A stretch of 26,085 nucleotides of DNA from positions 1-26,085 of the forward strand of contig JAEZOA010000182.1 in the NCBI GenBank assembly GCA_023441625.1, read 5' to 3'. The notes under the pieces are model-generated. The model was not told where the DNA came from and ran no database searches. It saw nothing but the letters and a program-made list of their open reading frames with translations. The position numbers and the translations under genes were made by a program. Below, piece by piece: positions 1 to 8,546 of the stretch. The DNA comes from Bacillota bacterium. Lineage in GTDB: Bacteria; Bacillota; Clostridia; Acetivibrionales; DSM-1351. Numbering within the stretch: position 1 is the stretch's first letter; the number at the start of each line of letters is the position of its first letter.

Positions 1-57
1 CCTCCTTTGTTTTTTTAAATGCGGTTGGCAAACCTGCAATTATTTTAACAAAGGAGG
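1..57. terminator. Inverted repeat at the left edge, possible terminator
   Basis: An 11-bp perfect inverted repeat pairs 1-11 (CCTCCTTTGTT) with 47-57 (AACAAAGGAGG). The loop holds a smaller GGTT/AACC hairpin (23-26 with 31-34). On plus the repeat is followed by ATTTTATTTT, so it could terminate a gene left of the window. The repeat begins exactly at the window edge, so its full extent is unknown. Confidence 0.35.
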
Positions 58-93
58 ATTTTATTTTCCACTCAAAGCTATAAGCTTTTTGGA

Positions 94-114
94 ACCACAC
101 GTAGAACGTGTGGT
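94..114. repeat. Short perfect hairpin
   Basis: ACCACACGT (94-102) pairs perfectly with ACGTGTGGT (106-114) across a 3-nt AGA loop. The T-tract after it is poor (TATTCGTTT), so terminator function is uncertain. It sits between two other hairpins in the same intergenic stretch. Confidence 0.4.
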
Positions 115-132
115 ATTCGTTTCACAATCAAG

Positions 133-171
133 AAATCCAGAAGATCCTGATTAGGGAGAGCTTCTGGATTT
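133..171. terminator. Rho-independent terminator, probably bidirectional
   Basis: AAATCCAGAAG (133-143) pairs with CTTCTGGATTT (161-171), 11 bp, with an inner TCCT/AGGGA pairing. On plus it runs into TTTTT (169-173); on minus the tail is weaker (TTTCTTGATT). It lies about 75 nt beyond the stop codon of the minus-strand vWA gene and may end it. The ATCCAGAA/TTCTGGAT core recurs in the terminator at 11704-11744. Confidence 0.6.
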
Positions 172-245
172 TTAGCGCACTATATTCTTTTTGTAATAAT
201 CTTTTCATTTTATTTTGAAGGTCATCTATTATCTCTTTGCAGCAT

Positions 246-1826
246 TTAGTCTCTTTCACTCAAATCCATTGCCATTTCAACTAAATCAATAAACTCACTA
301 TCTTCCTTGCTCTTATCAAGGTCCTTCATATCTCTGCTAATCAATAACTCATACACATCCTCCAGGCTTGTGTTACTTGCCCAAGTACTGCCTTTTAGGA
401 TTTCAGCTGTCTGAGCAACCAAGGTCATAAATCTATATCTTGGTGTAGCATCATAGAAATTGTTATGTATTTGGGATGACTTAATCTGCTTACTTATTTC
501 ATTAGCCTTATTAGTTTCGGGATTCTTATATCTTATTTTTACAATACCAACATCTTCTCCAACATTGGTCTTTAGCTTTACTTCATAAAGGGCAGTAACT
601 GCATGACCAGCACCAATCTCACCTGCATCAACCTTATTATCTTTAAAATCCTCTTTATCAAGTATTCTATTTTCATAACCTATGAGCCTATAGCTCTCTA
701 CACTATTTGAATCAAATTCTATTTGTGCTTTTGCATCTTTTGCAATTACCTGTAATGTACCAGCTAGTTGGTCTATAAAAACCTTCTCAGCTTCTTCAAG
801 GGTATCAATATAAGCATAGTTGCCATCGCCTTTATTAGCAAGTGTCTCAAGGAATATATCATTATAATTGTCCATACCAAAGCCTAATGTAGTTAATGTA
901 ATTCCTTTTGTTTTGTAATCCTCAACTCTTTTCAATATGTCCTCAGCATTTGTGATACCTTGGTTAGCAACCCCATCAGTACAAAGAATCACTCTGTTGT
1001 TTCCATCTTCCATAAATGAATTGTATGCCATATCATAGCCCAGCATCAAACCTTCAGCTGCATTTGTTGAACCTTCAGGTTCCAATTCGTCAATAGCATT
1101 CATTATCTTACTTTTCTTACTGCCAGAAGTAGGTTCAAGCAGCTTTCTTCCTGTAGTTCCATATACTACAATCCCAATCTTGTCATCTTCATCCATTTGG
1201 TCTACGAGAATTTCCAAGCTCTCTTTTACTAGCTTAAGCCTATTATCCATATCCATAGAGCCTGATACATCAATTACAAATGTAAGTGCAGAATTCTTTA
1301 AATTTGAAGTACTGATTTCCTTACCCTGCATACCAATTTCCAGCACATGATACCCTCTGTTAAATGCAGATGGTGCCATTTCAGTGTATATTGAAAACAC
1401 ATCATCTTTTGGCGCAGGATATTGACGTTTAAAGTAATTTACAAACTCTTCTACCCTTATTGCATCCTTTGGAGGTAACGAACCATCTTTTATATATTTT
1501 CTTGCTATCGAATATGAAGCAGTATCAACATCTAAAGAAAAAGTGGATAATGGTTCTTCCTTTGCAGCTATAAAGGGATTTACTCCATAATTCTTAAAAT
1601 ATGTATCCTTATATTCATCATCTCTGTCATCTAACGGTGCTTCCTGACCTCTGGCATTATTAACCGAACCATTACCAAATCTAGCTTCCTCAACTACCGC
1701 TCTAGTAGTCGCTTCCGAATTAGCAGTATTATTACTGCCACAACCGATTAACAAACCAGCGCTTAATACTACAACCAATCCCCAAGCAACCCACCTATTA
1801 GATTTACCACTAAATAATTTTTTCAT
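246..1826 (-). CDS. YfbK-like von Willebrand factor type A lipoprotein
   Basis: The 526-residue predicted lipoprotein has a basic start, a hydrophobic segment (about residues 12-27) and a lipobox ending LIGC, with Cys29 as the lipidation site. A conserved segment (about 83-131, with TFSLDVDTASY and RVEEFVNYF) precedes the vWA domain, as in YfbK-type proteins. The MIDAS motif DVSGS is at 186-190, and DGVANQG further on fits the third metal loop. The C-terminal ~150 residues match the extra domain of this family (DUF3520-like). The role is unknown; surface metal-dependent binding is the reasonable inference. The start is well set: AAGGAGGG lies 6-7 nt before the ATG. A TATAAT box and an 11-bp-period direct repeat upstream suggest control by the adjacent two-component system. 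Confidence 0.9.
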   Translation of the reverse strand: MKKLFSGKSNRWVAWGLVVVLSAGLLIGCGSNNTANSEATTRAVVEEARFGNGSVNNARGQEAPLDDRDDEYKDTYFKNYGVNPFIAAKEEPLSTFSLDVDTASYSIARKYIKDGSLPPKDAIRVEEFVNYFKRQYPAPKDDVFSIYTEMAPSAFNRGYHVLEIGMQGKEISTSNLKNSALTFVIDVSGSMDMDNRLKLVKESLEILVDQMDEDDKIGIVVYGTTGRKLLEPTSGSKKSKIMNAIDELEPEGSTNAAEGLMLGYDMAYNSFMEDGNNRVILCTDGVANQGITNAEDILKRVEDYKTKGITLTTLGFGMDNYNDIFLETLANKGDGNYAYIDTLEEAEKVFIDQLAGTLQVIAKDAKAQIEFDSNSVESYRLIGYENRILDKEDFKDNKVDAGEIGAGHAVTALYEVKLKTNVGEDVGIVKIRYKNPETNKANEISKQIKSSQIHNNFYDATPRYRFMTLVAQTAEILKGSTWASNTSLEDVYELLISRDMKDLDKSKEDSEFIDLVEMAMDLSERD

Positions 1827-1874
1827 GTTAAGCCCTCCTTATTTTCTCTCTATTTAATTGCTTTCCATATTTCC

Positions 1875-1903
1875 ATTATATAGTGGGCTTATTTCTATCC
1901 TAA
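1875..1903 (-). promoter_or_regulatory. Candidate activator-type promoter of the vWA lipoprotein gene
   Basis: On minus, TATAAT (1880-1875) is preceded at 17 bp by TTAGGA (1903-1898), a poor -35. A strong -10 with a weak -35 and a direct repeat just upstream (1911-1928) is the usual layout of promoters activated by OmpR/PhoB-family regulators (inference). Confidence 0.5.
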
Positions 1904-1910
1904 TGCAAAG

Positions 1911-1928
1911 TTGTAACAATCTTGTAAC
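1911..1928. promoter_or_regulatory. Direct repeat, candidate response-regulator box
   Basis: TTGTAAC at 1911-1917 is repeated exactly at 1922-1928, an 11-bp period (about one helical turn). OmpR/PhoB-family regulators bind such repeats as tandem dimers. A regulator of that family is encoded about 1.5 kb away (3452-4132), and a near-identical pair lies at 11670-11687. Confidence 0.5.
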
Positions 1929-1991
1929 AAAATGCTATAAAATACCAATTGTCTTAAATATAAATTCTAATGTAAACTAATTCAGTACAAA

Positions 1992-3386
1992 TTAGTTTGC
2001 AAGGGGCAATATAATCTTAACTACAGTACCACCTGTAGCTATATTTTCCATTGCAATTTTTCCATTGTGCCTCTCAATAATTTCCCTACATATTGCAAGC
2101 CCAAGACCTGTTCCAGTTATCCCCTTTGTATTTGATGCTCTGTAAAAGCGTTCGAATACTTTTTCTAAGGCATCCTTTGGAATTCCAATTCCTTGGTCTG
2201 TAATTGTAAGTTCTGCATATCTACTATGTGTTGAAAGTCTTATTTCAACTCGACTATCAGCAGGTGAATATTTAATACAATTATCCAGTACATTTACTAA
2301 AACCTGGACTAATTTATCCTTATCTCCATTAATAAATACAGCTGAGCTAATATTGCTGGTAAACTCAACTCCATGCTTTGACGCTCTATCTCTCATATGC
2401 TCTACAGTATCTAAAAGCACACTTGAAAAGTCTATTTTATTAAAAATGAAATTTTCCTGACAAGAATCTAAACGAGACACCTGCAATAAATCATTAACTA
2501 GACTTGTAAGCCTTACAGTTTCATTGTTCAAATGAAAAACTGCTTTCTCTAAGTCAGCATCTCCAATAACCTCATCAGCCAAGTATTCTGAATATCCTTT
2601 AATTGCAGCTAATGGCGTGCGTATCTCATGAGAAACATTTGATATGAATTGCTTTTGCCTATCAATGTGATCCTTTAGCTGCATACCCATATCATTTATG
2701 CTATTACTAAGCTGACCCAACTCATCATTTCTAGATGTATTAACAATAGTAAAGTCTCTTTTTGCATAATTTTCAGTGGTGATTAATAACTTCTTAATAG
2801 GCATAACAATCCTTCTTGATATAAAAACACTCAGCAGTATGATTATAAAGCAAAATATAGCGGCACCAATACATAAAATATATATAACTTTATTTAAAAT
2901 CAAATCCAATAAATCAAATTTATAATTAATAACTAGTACCCCTATTTGTTCCCCATCCATTTCAATTGGCGAAGCAAAATAATATATATTATCCTGAACA
3001 TAGTTTACTACATTACCTGTTTTAGCAGGTTGCAGTACACTGGTTTGAAACTCCTTCATATTAAAGTCTGGATGTTCAAAAACGTCAACTAATCCACTAA
3101 GCAGTTTAAGATTAGTGTCATAAATCTGAAGCTGACCTATGCCAGAGCTCAAATTTGCAGTTACCATTTTGGCATTTGCCTCTGTCAACTCGTTAGATTT
3201 CTGCTGCTCAAATAAAAATACTTGCTTAATATAATCCTGCACAGTTTCGTTTTGTTCAATGAGCTGCTGATCTACAGTATTTAGCCAGTAAGCTTCAATG
3301 CTTTTTAACACAAATATTCCAACTATAAGCATGACAACCATAGAAGTAAGGGAATAATATAAAACTAGTCTTGATCCAAATTTCAT
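1992..3386 (-). CDS. Sensor histidine kinase of a PhoR/ResE-like two-component system
   Basis: The 464-residue membrane kinase pairs with the regulator encoded just upstream. TM1 lies at about 8-28, an extracellular sensor region at about 30-160, TM2 at about 167-189, then a HAMP linker (about 190-242). The HisKA motif FISNVSHEIRTPL places the phospho-acceptor at His253. The HATPase domain has an N box (NVLDNCIKYS, Asn365/Asn369), G1 box DQGIG (397-401) and G2 box GTGLGL (425-430), so it should be active. The start has GGAG about 6 nt upstream. It begins 65 nt after the regulator stop codon with no terminator between, so the two are probably one transcript. The ligand is not identifiable; the neighbouring lipoprotein and surface protein suggest an envelope signal (inference). 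Confidence 0.93.
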   Translation of the reverse strand: MKFGSRLVLYYSLTSMVVMLIVGIFVLKSIEAYWLNTVDQQLIEQNETVQDYIKQVFLFEQQKSNELTEANAKMVTANLSSGIGQLQIYDTNLKLLSGLVDVFEHPDFNMKEFQTSVLQPAKTGNVVNYVQDNIYYFASPIEMDGEQIGVLVINYKFDLLDLILNKVIYILCIGAAIFCFIIILLSVFISRRIVMPIKKLLITTENYAKRDFTIVNTSRNDELGQLSNSINDMGMQLKDHIDRQKQFISNVSHEIRTPLAAIKGYSEYLADEVIGDADLEKAVFHLNNETVRLTSLVNDLLQVSRLDSCQENFIFNKIDFSSVLLDTVEHMRDRASKHGVEFTSNISSAVFINGDKDKLVQVLVNVLDNCIKYSPADSRVEIRLSTHSRYAELTITDQGIGIPKDALEKVFERFYRASNTKGITGTGLGLAICREIIERHNGKIAMENIATGGTVVKIILPLAN

Positions 3387-3451
3387 TTTATCTCCATTTC
3401 CGGTACGGGATATGCCAATCCTCCCACCTAAGAGTCAAAATCTTCATTCCT

Positions 3452-4132
3452 TTAGACTTCACCGCCGAAGCGATAACCCATTCCAAAAATTGTTACAATA
3501 TGTACAGGAGAACTACTATCCTCCTCAACCTTCTTTCTCAGCCTTGCAATACAAATATCAACAACACGACTGTCACCCATATAATCATAGCCCCATACCT
3601 TCGAAAGCAATTCATCACGACTGAAGGTTTTCTTCATGTTCCGTGATAGAAGTTCAAGTAACTGGAACTCCTTCTGAGTAAGACTAACTTCTTTTCCATT
3701 CTTATGTACAGCCATATTTGTATAGTTAATTTTTAGCCCGAAATGAGTAACTGTATCCTCATCCTCATCCTTATTAACCCTTCGTAATAGAGCTTTGACA
3801 CGTGCCAATAATTCCATTATCTCAAAAGGCTTTGTAACATAGTCATCGGCTCCCAATTCCAGACACAAAACCTTATCCATTACCTCATGCTTTGCAGTGA
3901 GCATTATAGTAGGTATTTTGTTTTTTAGGCATAATTGCTTACACACCTCATGCCCACTCATATCTGGCAGCATAATATCAAGCAAGATTAAATCTGGCTT
4001 AAAAGCTTCTGCTAGTGCTATTGCACTCCTTCCATCAATTGCAGTAGCAACCTCATATTTCTCTCTTCTTAATATTAGTTCAACTAAATCTCTTATGGAT
4101 GGCTCGTCATCAACAACCATAATTTTCTTCAT
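3452..4132 (-). CDS. OmpR/PhoB-family response regulator
   Basis: A receiver domain (residues 1-~118) is joined to a winged-helix DNA-binding domain (about 130-226). Residues visible are the acidic pair D8/D9, phospho-acceptor Asp52 (LLDIMLP), Thr79 and Lys101 (TKPF). The C-terminal half carries LTQKEFQLLELL and RVVDICIARLRKK, typical of OmpR-family recognition helices. The start at 4132 is preferred over an ATG four codons upstream (4144), because GAGGTG (4142-4137) is correctly spaced only for 4132. It is first in the transcript with the kinase. Its own upstream region has one TTGTGACAAGA element resembling the direct-repeat boxes, so autoregulation is possible. Confidence 0.95.
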   Translation of the reverse strand: MKKIMVVDDEPSIRDLVELILRREKYEVATAIDGRSAIALAEAFKPDLILLDIMLPDMSGHEVCKQLCLKNKIPTIMLTAKHEVMDKVLCLELGADDYVTKPFEIMELLARVKALLRRVNKDEDEDTVTHFGLKINYTNMAVHKNGKEVSLTQKEFQLLELLSRNMKKTFSRDELLSKVWGYDYMGDSRVVDICIARLRKKVEEDSSSPVHIVTIFGMGYRFGGEV

Positions 4133-4267
4133 ATCGCACCTCATTTTACATGCTAATTGTTAAGTATAAAACATAGCTCAAACTTAAACTATTTTATTCT
4201 TAATTCTATAATTTTGGAAAGTCTTGTCACAATATATTTTCACATTAATTTCATTTATAGTCAATGC

Positions 4268-4314
4268 AAAAGCCACGCCCCCTTAACCATCCAAGTTAAG
4301 GGGGCGTGGCTTTT
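4268..4314. terminator. Strong bidirectional terminator
   Basis: A perfect 20-bp inverted repeat (4268-4287 with 4295-4314) has a GC-rich core (GCCACGCCCCC), a 7-nt loop and A/T tracts on both sides. It lies 23 bases beyond the minus-strand sulfhydrylase stop codon and upstream of the regulator gene, separating the two units. Confidence 0.92.
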
Positions 4315-4337
4315 AGTATTTTTTATGTGAATAAGTA

Positions 4338-5603
4338 TTACATTTGCTTAAAGCTCTGTTCAATATCCTCAATAATATCTTCAACATTTTCAAGTCCAAC
4401 AGAAAATCTTATAAGACCAGGATTTACACCAGCAGCAATAAGCTGTTCATCAGTCAATTGACGATGAGTAGCACTTGCTGGATGCAATACACAAGTGCGA
4501 ATATCTGCTACATGCACTTCATTGGAAGCAAGCTTTAATCCATTCATGAATTTAATAGCAGCAGCTTTTCCACCCTTTATAGTTATAGAAATAACACCAC
4601 AGGTTCCTTTTGGTAAATATTTTTTCGCTAAATCGTGATATTTATCCCCTTCTAAAGCAGCATAACTAACAGCCTCAATTTTATCTGAATTCTTAAAGTA
4701 CTGAGCAACTTTTAATGCATTCTCACAGTATTTCTCCATACGAATAGGTAAGGTTTCAAGTCCAAGGTTAAGTAAGAAAGCTGAATTTGCAGCAGGATAA
4801 GCACCAAAATCCCTCATTAGCTGCATTCTTGCCTTAATAATATAAGCCATATTACCAAAAGCTTGGGTATACACAATACCATGATAGGATTCATCTGGCT
4901 GAGTAAATTCTGGAAACTTTCCATTAGTCCAATCAAATTTACCACTATCTACAATAACTCCACCAATTTGCAATGCATGTCCATCCATATACTTTGAGGT
5001 TGAATGAACAACAATATCCGCTCCAAAATCAATTGGTTTGCATAAAATAGGTGTTGGAAAGGTATTATCAATAATCAATGGAACATTATTTTTATGTGCA
5101 ATTTTTGCGAATTTCTCAATATCCAATACTGCTAATGCAGGATTTGCCAAAGTTTCTCCAAAAACTACCTTTGTATTTTCCTTGAAAGCTTTTTGAATAG
5201 TCTCCTCGTCTGCCTCTGCATCAACAAATATACATTCAATACCAAGCTTCTTTAAAGTCACAGCAAATAAATTTACTGTTCCTCCATATATTGTTGAAGT
5301 ACTTATAAAGCTATCCCCACTATTACATAAGTTTAATATAGATAAAAGTGAAGCTGCCTGTCCTGAAGAAGTACACATTGCACCTACTCCACCTTCTAAA
5401 TCTGCAATCTTCTTCTCAACCACCTCAACTGTCGGGTTGGAGAATCTTGAATACATATGCGCTGTTGGCATATCAAAAAGTTCTCCAATACGTTCAGTAG
5501 TATCAAACACATAGGTAGTGCTTTGCACAATAGGCATCACTCTTGGTTCACCATTTTTAGGTGTATATCCAGAATGCAGGCATTTTGTTTCATCTCTCAT
5601 CAT
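4338..5603 (-). CDS. metY: O-acetylhomoserine sulfhydrylase (PLP-dependent)
   Basis: The 421-residue Cys/Met-metabolism PLP enzyme is cytosolic. It probably makes homocysteine from O-acetylhomoserine and sulfide for methionine synthesis. Family hallmarks include YSRFSNPTVEVVE near residue 51, SSGQAA (79-84), Asp179 in IIDNTFPTP (contacts the PLP nitrogen) and the Schiff-base lysine Lys204 in HSTSKYMDGH. The length fits the MetY branch (about 420-430) rather than the shorter cystathionine enzymes (about 380). The start has AGAGGAGAG upstream. It is monocistronic, with a strong terminator after it. No SAM riboswitch or T-box fits into the 153-nt upstream gap; a TATAAT within an inverted repeat at 5621-5648 may be its promoter/operator. 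Close relatives with other sulfur substrates cannot be excluded. Confidence 0.9.
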   Translation of the reverse strand: MMRDETKCLHSGYTPKNGEPRVMPIVQSTTYVFDTTERIGELFDMPTAHMYSRFSNPTVEVVEKKIADLEGGVGAMCTSSGQAASLLSILNLCNSGDSFISTSTIYGGTVNLFAVTLKKLGIECIFVDAEADEETIQKAFKENTKVVFGETLANPALAVLDIEKFAKIAHKNNVPLIIDNTFPTPILCKPIDFGADIVVHSTSKYMDGHALQIGGVIVDSGKFDWTNGKFPEFTQPDESYHGIVYTQAFGNMAYIIKARMQLMRDFGAYPAANSAFLLNLGLETLPIRMEKYCENALKVAQYFKNSDKIEAVSYAALEGDKYHDLAKKYLPKGTCGVISITIKGGKAAAIKFMNGLKLASNEVHVADIRTCVLHPASATHRQLTDEQLIAAGVNPGLIRFSVGLENVEDIIEDIEQSFKQM

Positions 5604-5620
5604 ATATCTCTCCTCTAATC

Positions 5621-5648
5621 ATTGTTAAAATAAATTATAGTTAACATT
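5621..5648 (-). promoter_or_regulatory. Possible promoter -10 within an inverted repeat
   Basis: On minus TATAAT (5639-5634) lies between imperfect arms ATTGTTAA (5621-5628) and TTAACATT (5641-5648). This places a possible operator over the -10 of the sulfhydrylase gene. No good -35 was found, so support is weak. Confidence 0.3.
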
Positions 5649-5756
5649 CGGCTTATTATAAAAAACAATATTTTGCAAAACAGCAAATAAACCAAACATT
5701 TTACTGCAATTAATTATAACATAACCTTTTATATAATACTATAATCTTTATCCAAC

Positions 5757-7109
5757 CTAAATAAGTCTTTTATGCTTATTTAAGAATTGTTCAACTTCAT
5801 CATAATATCCAGATTGATTAGCATACTTTACATAGTTTTTAACGGTTTTTAGCCATTCTATTGTTGAGGGTTTCGTTCCCTCAATAGCACGCAGTAAGTC
5901 CTTCATAGTAATTGGCCTTTCAACACCCGTCTTTATTATCTCACTGATTATATTTTCGGTGGCTACTTCAACTACATTCTCTATATCTGCCCCTGAATAC
6001 AGCTCAGTGCTTTGAGCTAAAACACCATAGTTTATCTTATCTGTTGGTCTATCCTGCATCTTTAATTCAAAAATAGCCTCTCTAGCCAATTCGTCTGGTG
6101 GGAGTATAAAAACTGATTTATCAAAACGACCAGGTCTTTTAAGAGCGGCATCTAGGTCCCAAGGTGTATTGGTAGCTCCAATTATTAACATTTTATCTGT
6201 ACTTGAATCTACCCCTTCAATTTCAGCCAATAGCTGATCTATTACAGGTCTCATAACTTCAGAGGATAATTTTGATCTGTTAAAGCCAATTGTATCTATC
6301 TCATCAAAAAACAAAACACATGGCCTTTGTGCTCTAGCTTTAGAAAAAATCTCCCTCAAGTTCTCTGAACTGACTCCAAGATAAGGATCCAGAATATCAG
6401 TAATATGTACAGGTATAAATTTAGCGTTACACTCTCCAGCTGTAGCCTTTGCTATAAATGTTTTTCCACATCCAGGAGGGCCATAGAGCAATATTCCTCC
6501 ACCTATTTTCTTCTTGTATTTACTGAATAAACCCGGATTAGAAAAAGGCTTAATTATCTTCATATTTATAGTCTCTTTTAAACCTTCAAGACCACCAACA
6601 TCTTTAAATGTAATAGTTTTCTTACTTCTATCCTCCTCGACAATATACGAATCCCTTTTCCCTCCTCCTATTACCCGTAAAGGTACAGGGGTTGGATTAT
6701 TACTATTTGTATAGGTGTTATTAGACTTGGTAATATCTTCAATTTTATCTTGAATTTCATTCACAATTCCTTCACAAGCTTCTTCAATATCATTTATAAA
6801 CTCTTCACATTCATTAATACGCTTATTAAATTCATCTTCATTATCTTGAAGATATTTTTGATTATTATTTTTCATATCATTACACACGTCACTGGCAGTG
6901 CCCAAAATATTTGTAAACGATAATTTAGCCAATTCAGACAATATCTTGTTTTTCAGTTTCTCATCACAATATTTTATAGCTTCAGAAAATGCCTGCAAAG
7001 CCTCGGACAAGTTTCCTTGTTCAACATATTCCAATCCAAGCAAATACCATGCATCACCATTTTTAGGATCTGAATCTACCATTTTCTTTATAAGCTCAAT
7101 TTTGTCCAT
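5757..7109 (-). CDS. TPR-AAA+ ATPase, last gene of a duplicated membrane/TPR locus
   Basis: The 450-residue protein has an N-terminal TPR-like segment (about 14-50, WYLLGLEYVEQGNLSEALQAF). An acidic, probably coiled stretch (about 85-130) follows, then an AAA+ module of the Cdc48/FtsH/SpoVK type. Walker A is GPPGCGKT (210-217), Walker B LFFDEID (266-272), sensor-1 Asn314 (GATNTPWDLD), and arginines R325/R328 in RPGRFD are candidate fingers. There is no protease or transmembrane segment. It should be a cytosolic ATPase acting on, or recruited by, the membrane-anchored TPR partner encoded upstream (inference). Its start overlaps the upstream stop by 14 nt, with GGGAGAGG inside the upstream gene, indicating translational coupling. 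A fossil of its first ~33 codons lies at 8456-8546. Confidence 0.88.
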   Translation of the reverse strand: MDKIELIKKMVDSDPKNGDAWYLLGLEYVEQGNLSEALQAFSEAIKYCDEKLKNKILSELAKLSFTNILGTASDVCNDMKNNNQKYLQDNEDEFNKRINECEEFINDIEEACEGIVNEIQDKIEDITKSNNTYTNSNNPTPVPLRVIGGGKRDSYIVEEDRSKKTITFKDVGGLEGLKETINMKIIKPFSNPGLFSKYKKKIGGGILLYGPPGCGKTFIAKATAGECNAKFIPVHITDILDPYLGVSSENLREIFSKARAQRPCVLFFDEIDTIGFNRSKLSSEVMRPVIDQLLAEIEGVDSSTDKMLIIGATNTPWDLDAALKRPGRFDKSVFILPPDELAREAIFELKMQDRPTDKINYGVLAQSTELYSGADIENVVEVATENIISEIIKTGVERPITMKDLLRAIEGTKPSTIEWLKTVKNYVKYANQSGYYDEVEQFLNKHKRLI

Positions 7110-7986
7110 TTTTCCTCTCCCGTTTGTTTTTATTTTTCAAAACTATAGCTAATACCCATGTATATATTGCAAGTACAAAATATGAAATGGCAACAACAAA
7201 AAATATTTTATATGCTTTTAAAAAATTCAAGACCAATAAAGAACTAATCATGATCAGCCAAATTATTTTAGGTCCACCAACTTTATCAATAATTCTTTGA
7301 GGAAGTAATGCAATTGATCCATTCCATTCTACGACCTTTATAAACTCATTTATATATTTATTAGTGGGATCAAGTAAAAACGCTTGCCTTATTGCCTCTT
7401 TAACAGATTTATAATCACCAGCAAAATATTTTGCATATCCAACCTTAATAAGCTTATCTACATCACTATTAGCTACCTCAAAATACTTTTGCAAGGTAAA
7501 TTTCAAAGCAGGTTTTTTATTTCTAACAAGAAAATAAAAATAGCAATAGTGCAGCACTTCATAACTTTCAGGCTCTAATCTTAAAGCTTCATTTAAAAGT
7601 GTTTTAGCTTTCTTGGGATATCCAGCCTTGAGTAGTAGACACGAATATGCAGCAAGGGTTCCAGCACTATTGGGATTTATTCTTAAAGCTTCAATGAAAC
7701 ATTTCTGAGCATCAATAAAACAATTAGTTTCCATATAGATTTTGCCAAGCAAATCATTACAAGTAGCTTTTTCATAATCTTTTGACAATGCTTGTGTACA
7801 AAAATCAATAGCCTCCTGAAATTTTTCCAATTGATAAAAACAGTTAGATATAAAGAATAAAATTTCACCGTCGTTTGGCTTTTGAGAAAGAGCTTCAAAA
7901 AAGCAATCTAAGGCTCTATCATATTTATCTATTTGGAAATAGTGAATAGCTTCCTGTTTCTTAATGGAAGAAATATCATTATTCAT
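7096..7986 (-). CDS. TPR protein with C-terminal membrane hairpin, copy B
   Basis: The 296-residue protein has tandem TPRs over about residues 8-215 (for example YDRALDCFFEALSQKPNDGE and AQKCFIEALRINPNS). Two hydrophobic helices follow (about 240-258 and 263-285), then a basic tail. The repeats probably face the cytosol as a scaffold, which would suit recruitment of the AAA+ ATPase encoded next (inference). It is a paralogue of 8533-9438, collinear over its full length. The RBS (GGGAGGAG) lies inside the last codons of the preceding membrane-protein gene, whose stop is 2 nt upstream. The 3' end overlaps the ATPase start by 14 nt. No function can be assigned from sequence. Confidence 0.85.
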   Translation of the reverse strand: MNNDISSIKKQEAIHYFQIDKYDRALDCFFEALSQKPNDGEILFFISNCFYQLEKFQEAIDFCTQALSKDYEKATCNDLLGKIYMETNCFIDAQKCFIEALRINPNSAGTLAAYSCLLLKAGYPKKAKTLLNEALRLEPESYEVLHYCYFYFLVRNKKPALKFTLQKYFEVANSDVDKLIKVGYAKYFAGDYKSVKEAIRQAFLLDPTNKYINEFIKVVEWNGSIALLPQRIIDKVGGPKIIWLIMISSLLVLNFLKAYKIFFVVAISYFVLAIYTWVLAIVLKNKNKRERKNGQN

Positions 7987-7988
7987 TT

Positions 7989-8444
7989 TCAGACTATGCT
8001 CCTCCCAATATACATCAAAACAAATTCAACTATTATACCTAATATAATCCATTTTATTGCTGGCTTTAGCAGAGGTTCTGTTCCTTTATAAAACGTCTGA
8101 TATAATGCAAATCTTGATTTCATCAAGAAATAATAGAAACAGTATAAAACTACTGCTCCTATTTTAGAAATCAGTCTAATACTTCTCTGGGCAAGCTCAA
8201 TTTCCCCTGAAAAATATAGCGTAATTAAGCACATTTTAGCTGCGAGTAGTAAAGCTCCTATAATTGCACTTATGACTATTATTACTTTTCTGATTTTAAG
8301 CCATTTCATATTAATACATCCAAGAATAACTGTTGGTATTATACCTCCAAAAAACGCAACAATAAAAATTTGTGAAATATCATATGATTTAAGCTTTTCA
8401 AATTCATCCTTTTCAAGTGTAGGCATTATAAACTCATTACTCAT
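7989..8444 (-). CDS. Small polytopic membrane protein, copy B
   Basis: About 151 residues, unrecognised. A short acidic N-terminus (MSNEFIMPTLEKDEFEKLKSYD) is followed by about four hydrophobic segments and a C-terminus ending GRSIV. It is a paralogue of 9440-9895, sharing MP-L---F--LKSY-IS, GGIIP, LLKPAIKW and GRSIV. The start at 8444 has GGGAG about 9 nt upstream. An ATG eight codons earlier is rejected because it lies in sequence derived from the fossil ATPase gene. The terminal codons double as the ribosome binding site of the TPR gene that follows, so the pair is translationally linked. Confidence 0.8.
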   Translation of the reverse strand: MSNEFIMPTLEKDEFEKLKSYDISQIFIVAFFGGIIPTVILGCINMKWLKIRKVIIVISAIIGALLLAAKMCLITLYFSGEIELAQRSIRLISKIGAVVLYCFYYFLMKSRFALYQTFYKGTEPLLKPAIKWIILGIIVEFVLMYIGRSIV

Positions 8445-8455
8445 AAATAGTAACT

Positions 8456-8546
8456 CCCATTTCAACATATTCTAAACCAAACAAATACCATTAATTATCA
8501 TTGAAAGATTTAAATCTACCATTTTTTTAAGTTCAGTTTTGACCAT
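8456..8546 (-). pseudogene. Fossil 5' end of the TPR-AAA+ ATPase gene
   Basis: This stretch between the two copies aligns with the first ~33 codons of the ATPase gene at 7109. The fossil frame starts at 8546 and reads MVKTELKKMVDLNLS, against MDKIELIKKMVDSDPKN in the intact gene. Matching DNA continues (GGTATTTG, TTTGG, GAATATGTTGAA) to about 8456, where sequence homologous to the leader of the membrane-protein gene takes over. The frame hits TAG at 8472. Its ATG overlaps the upstream TPR stop by 14 nt, exactly as at 7096-7109. It is therefore the right breakpoint of a tandem duplication, not random spacer. Confidence 0.85.

Noticed and set aside
3371..3646. Plus-strand open frames over the kinase/regulator junction
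   Set aside because: They are antisense shadows of the two-component genes without ribosome binding sites.
5604..5756. SAM riboswitch or T-box upstream of the sulfhydrylase gene
   Set aside because: The gap is short and A/T-rich, with no kink-turn, T-box sequence or terminator hairpin.
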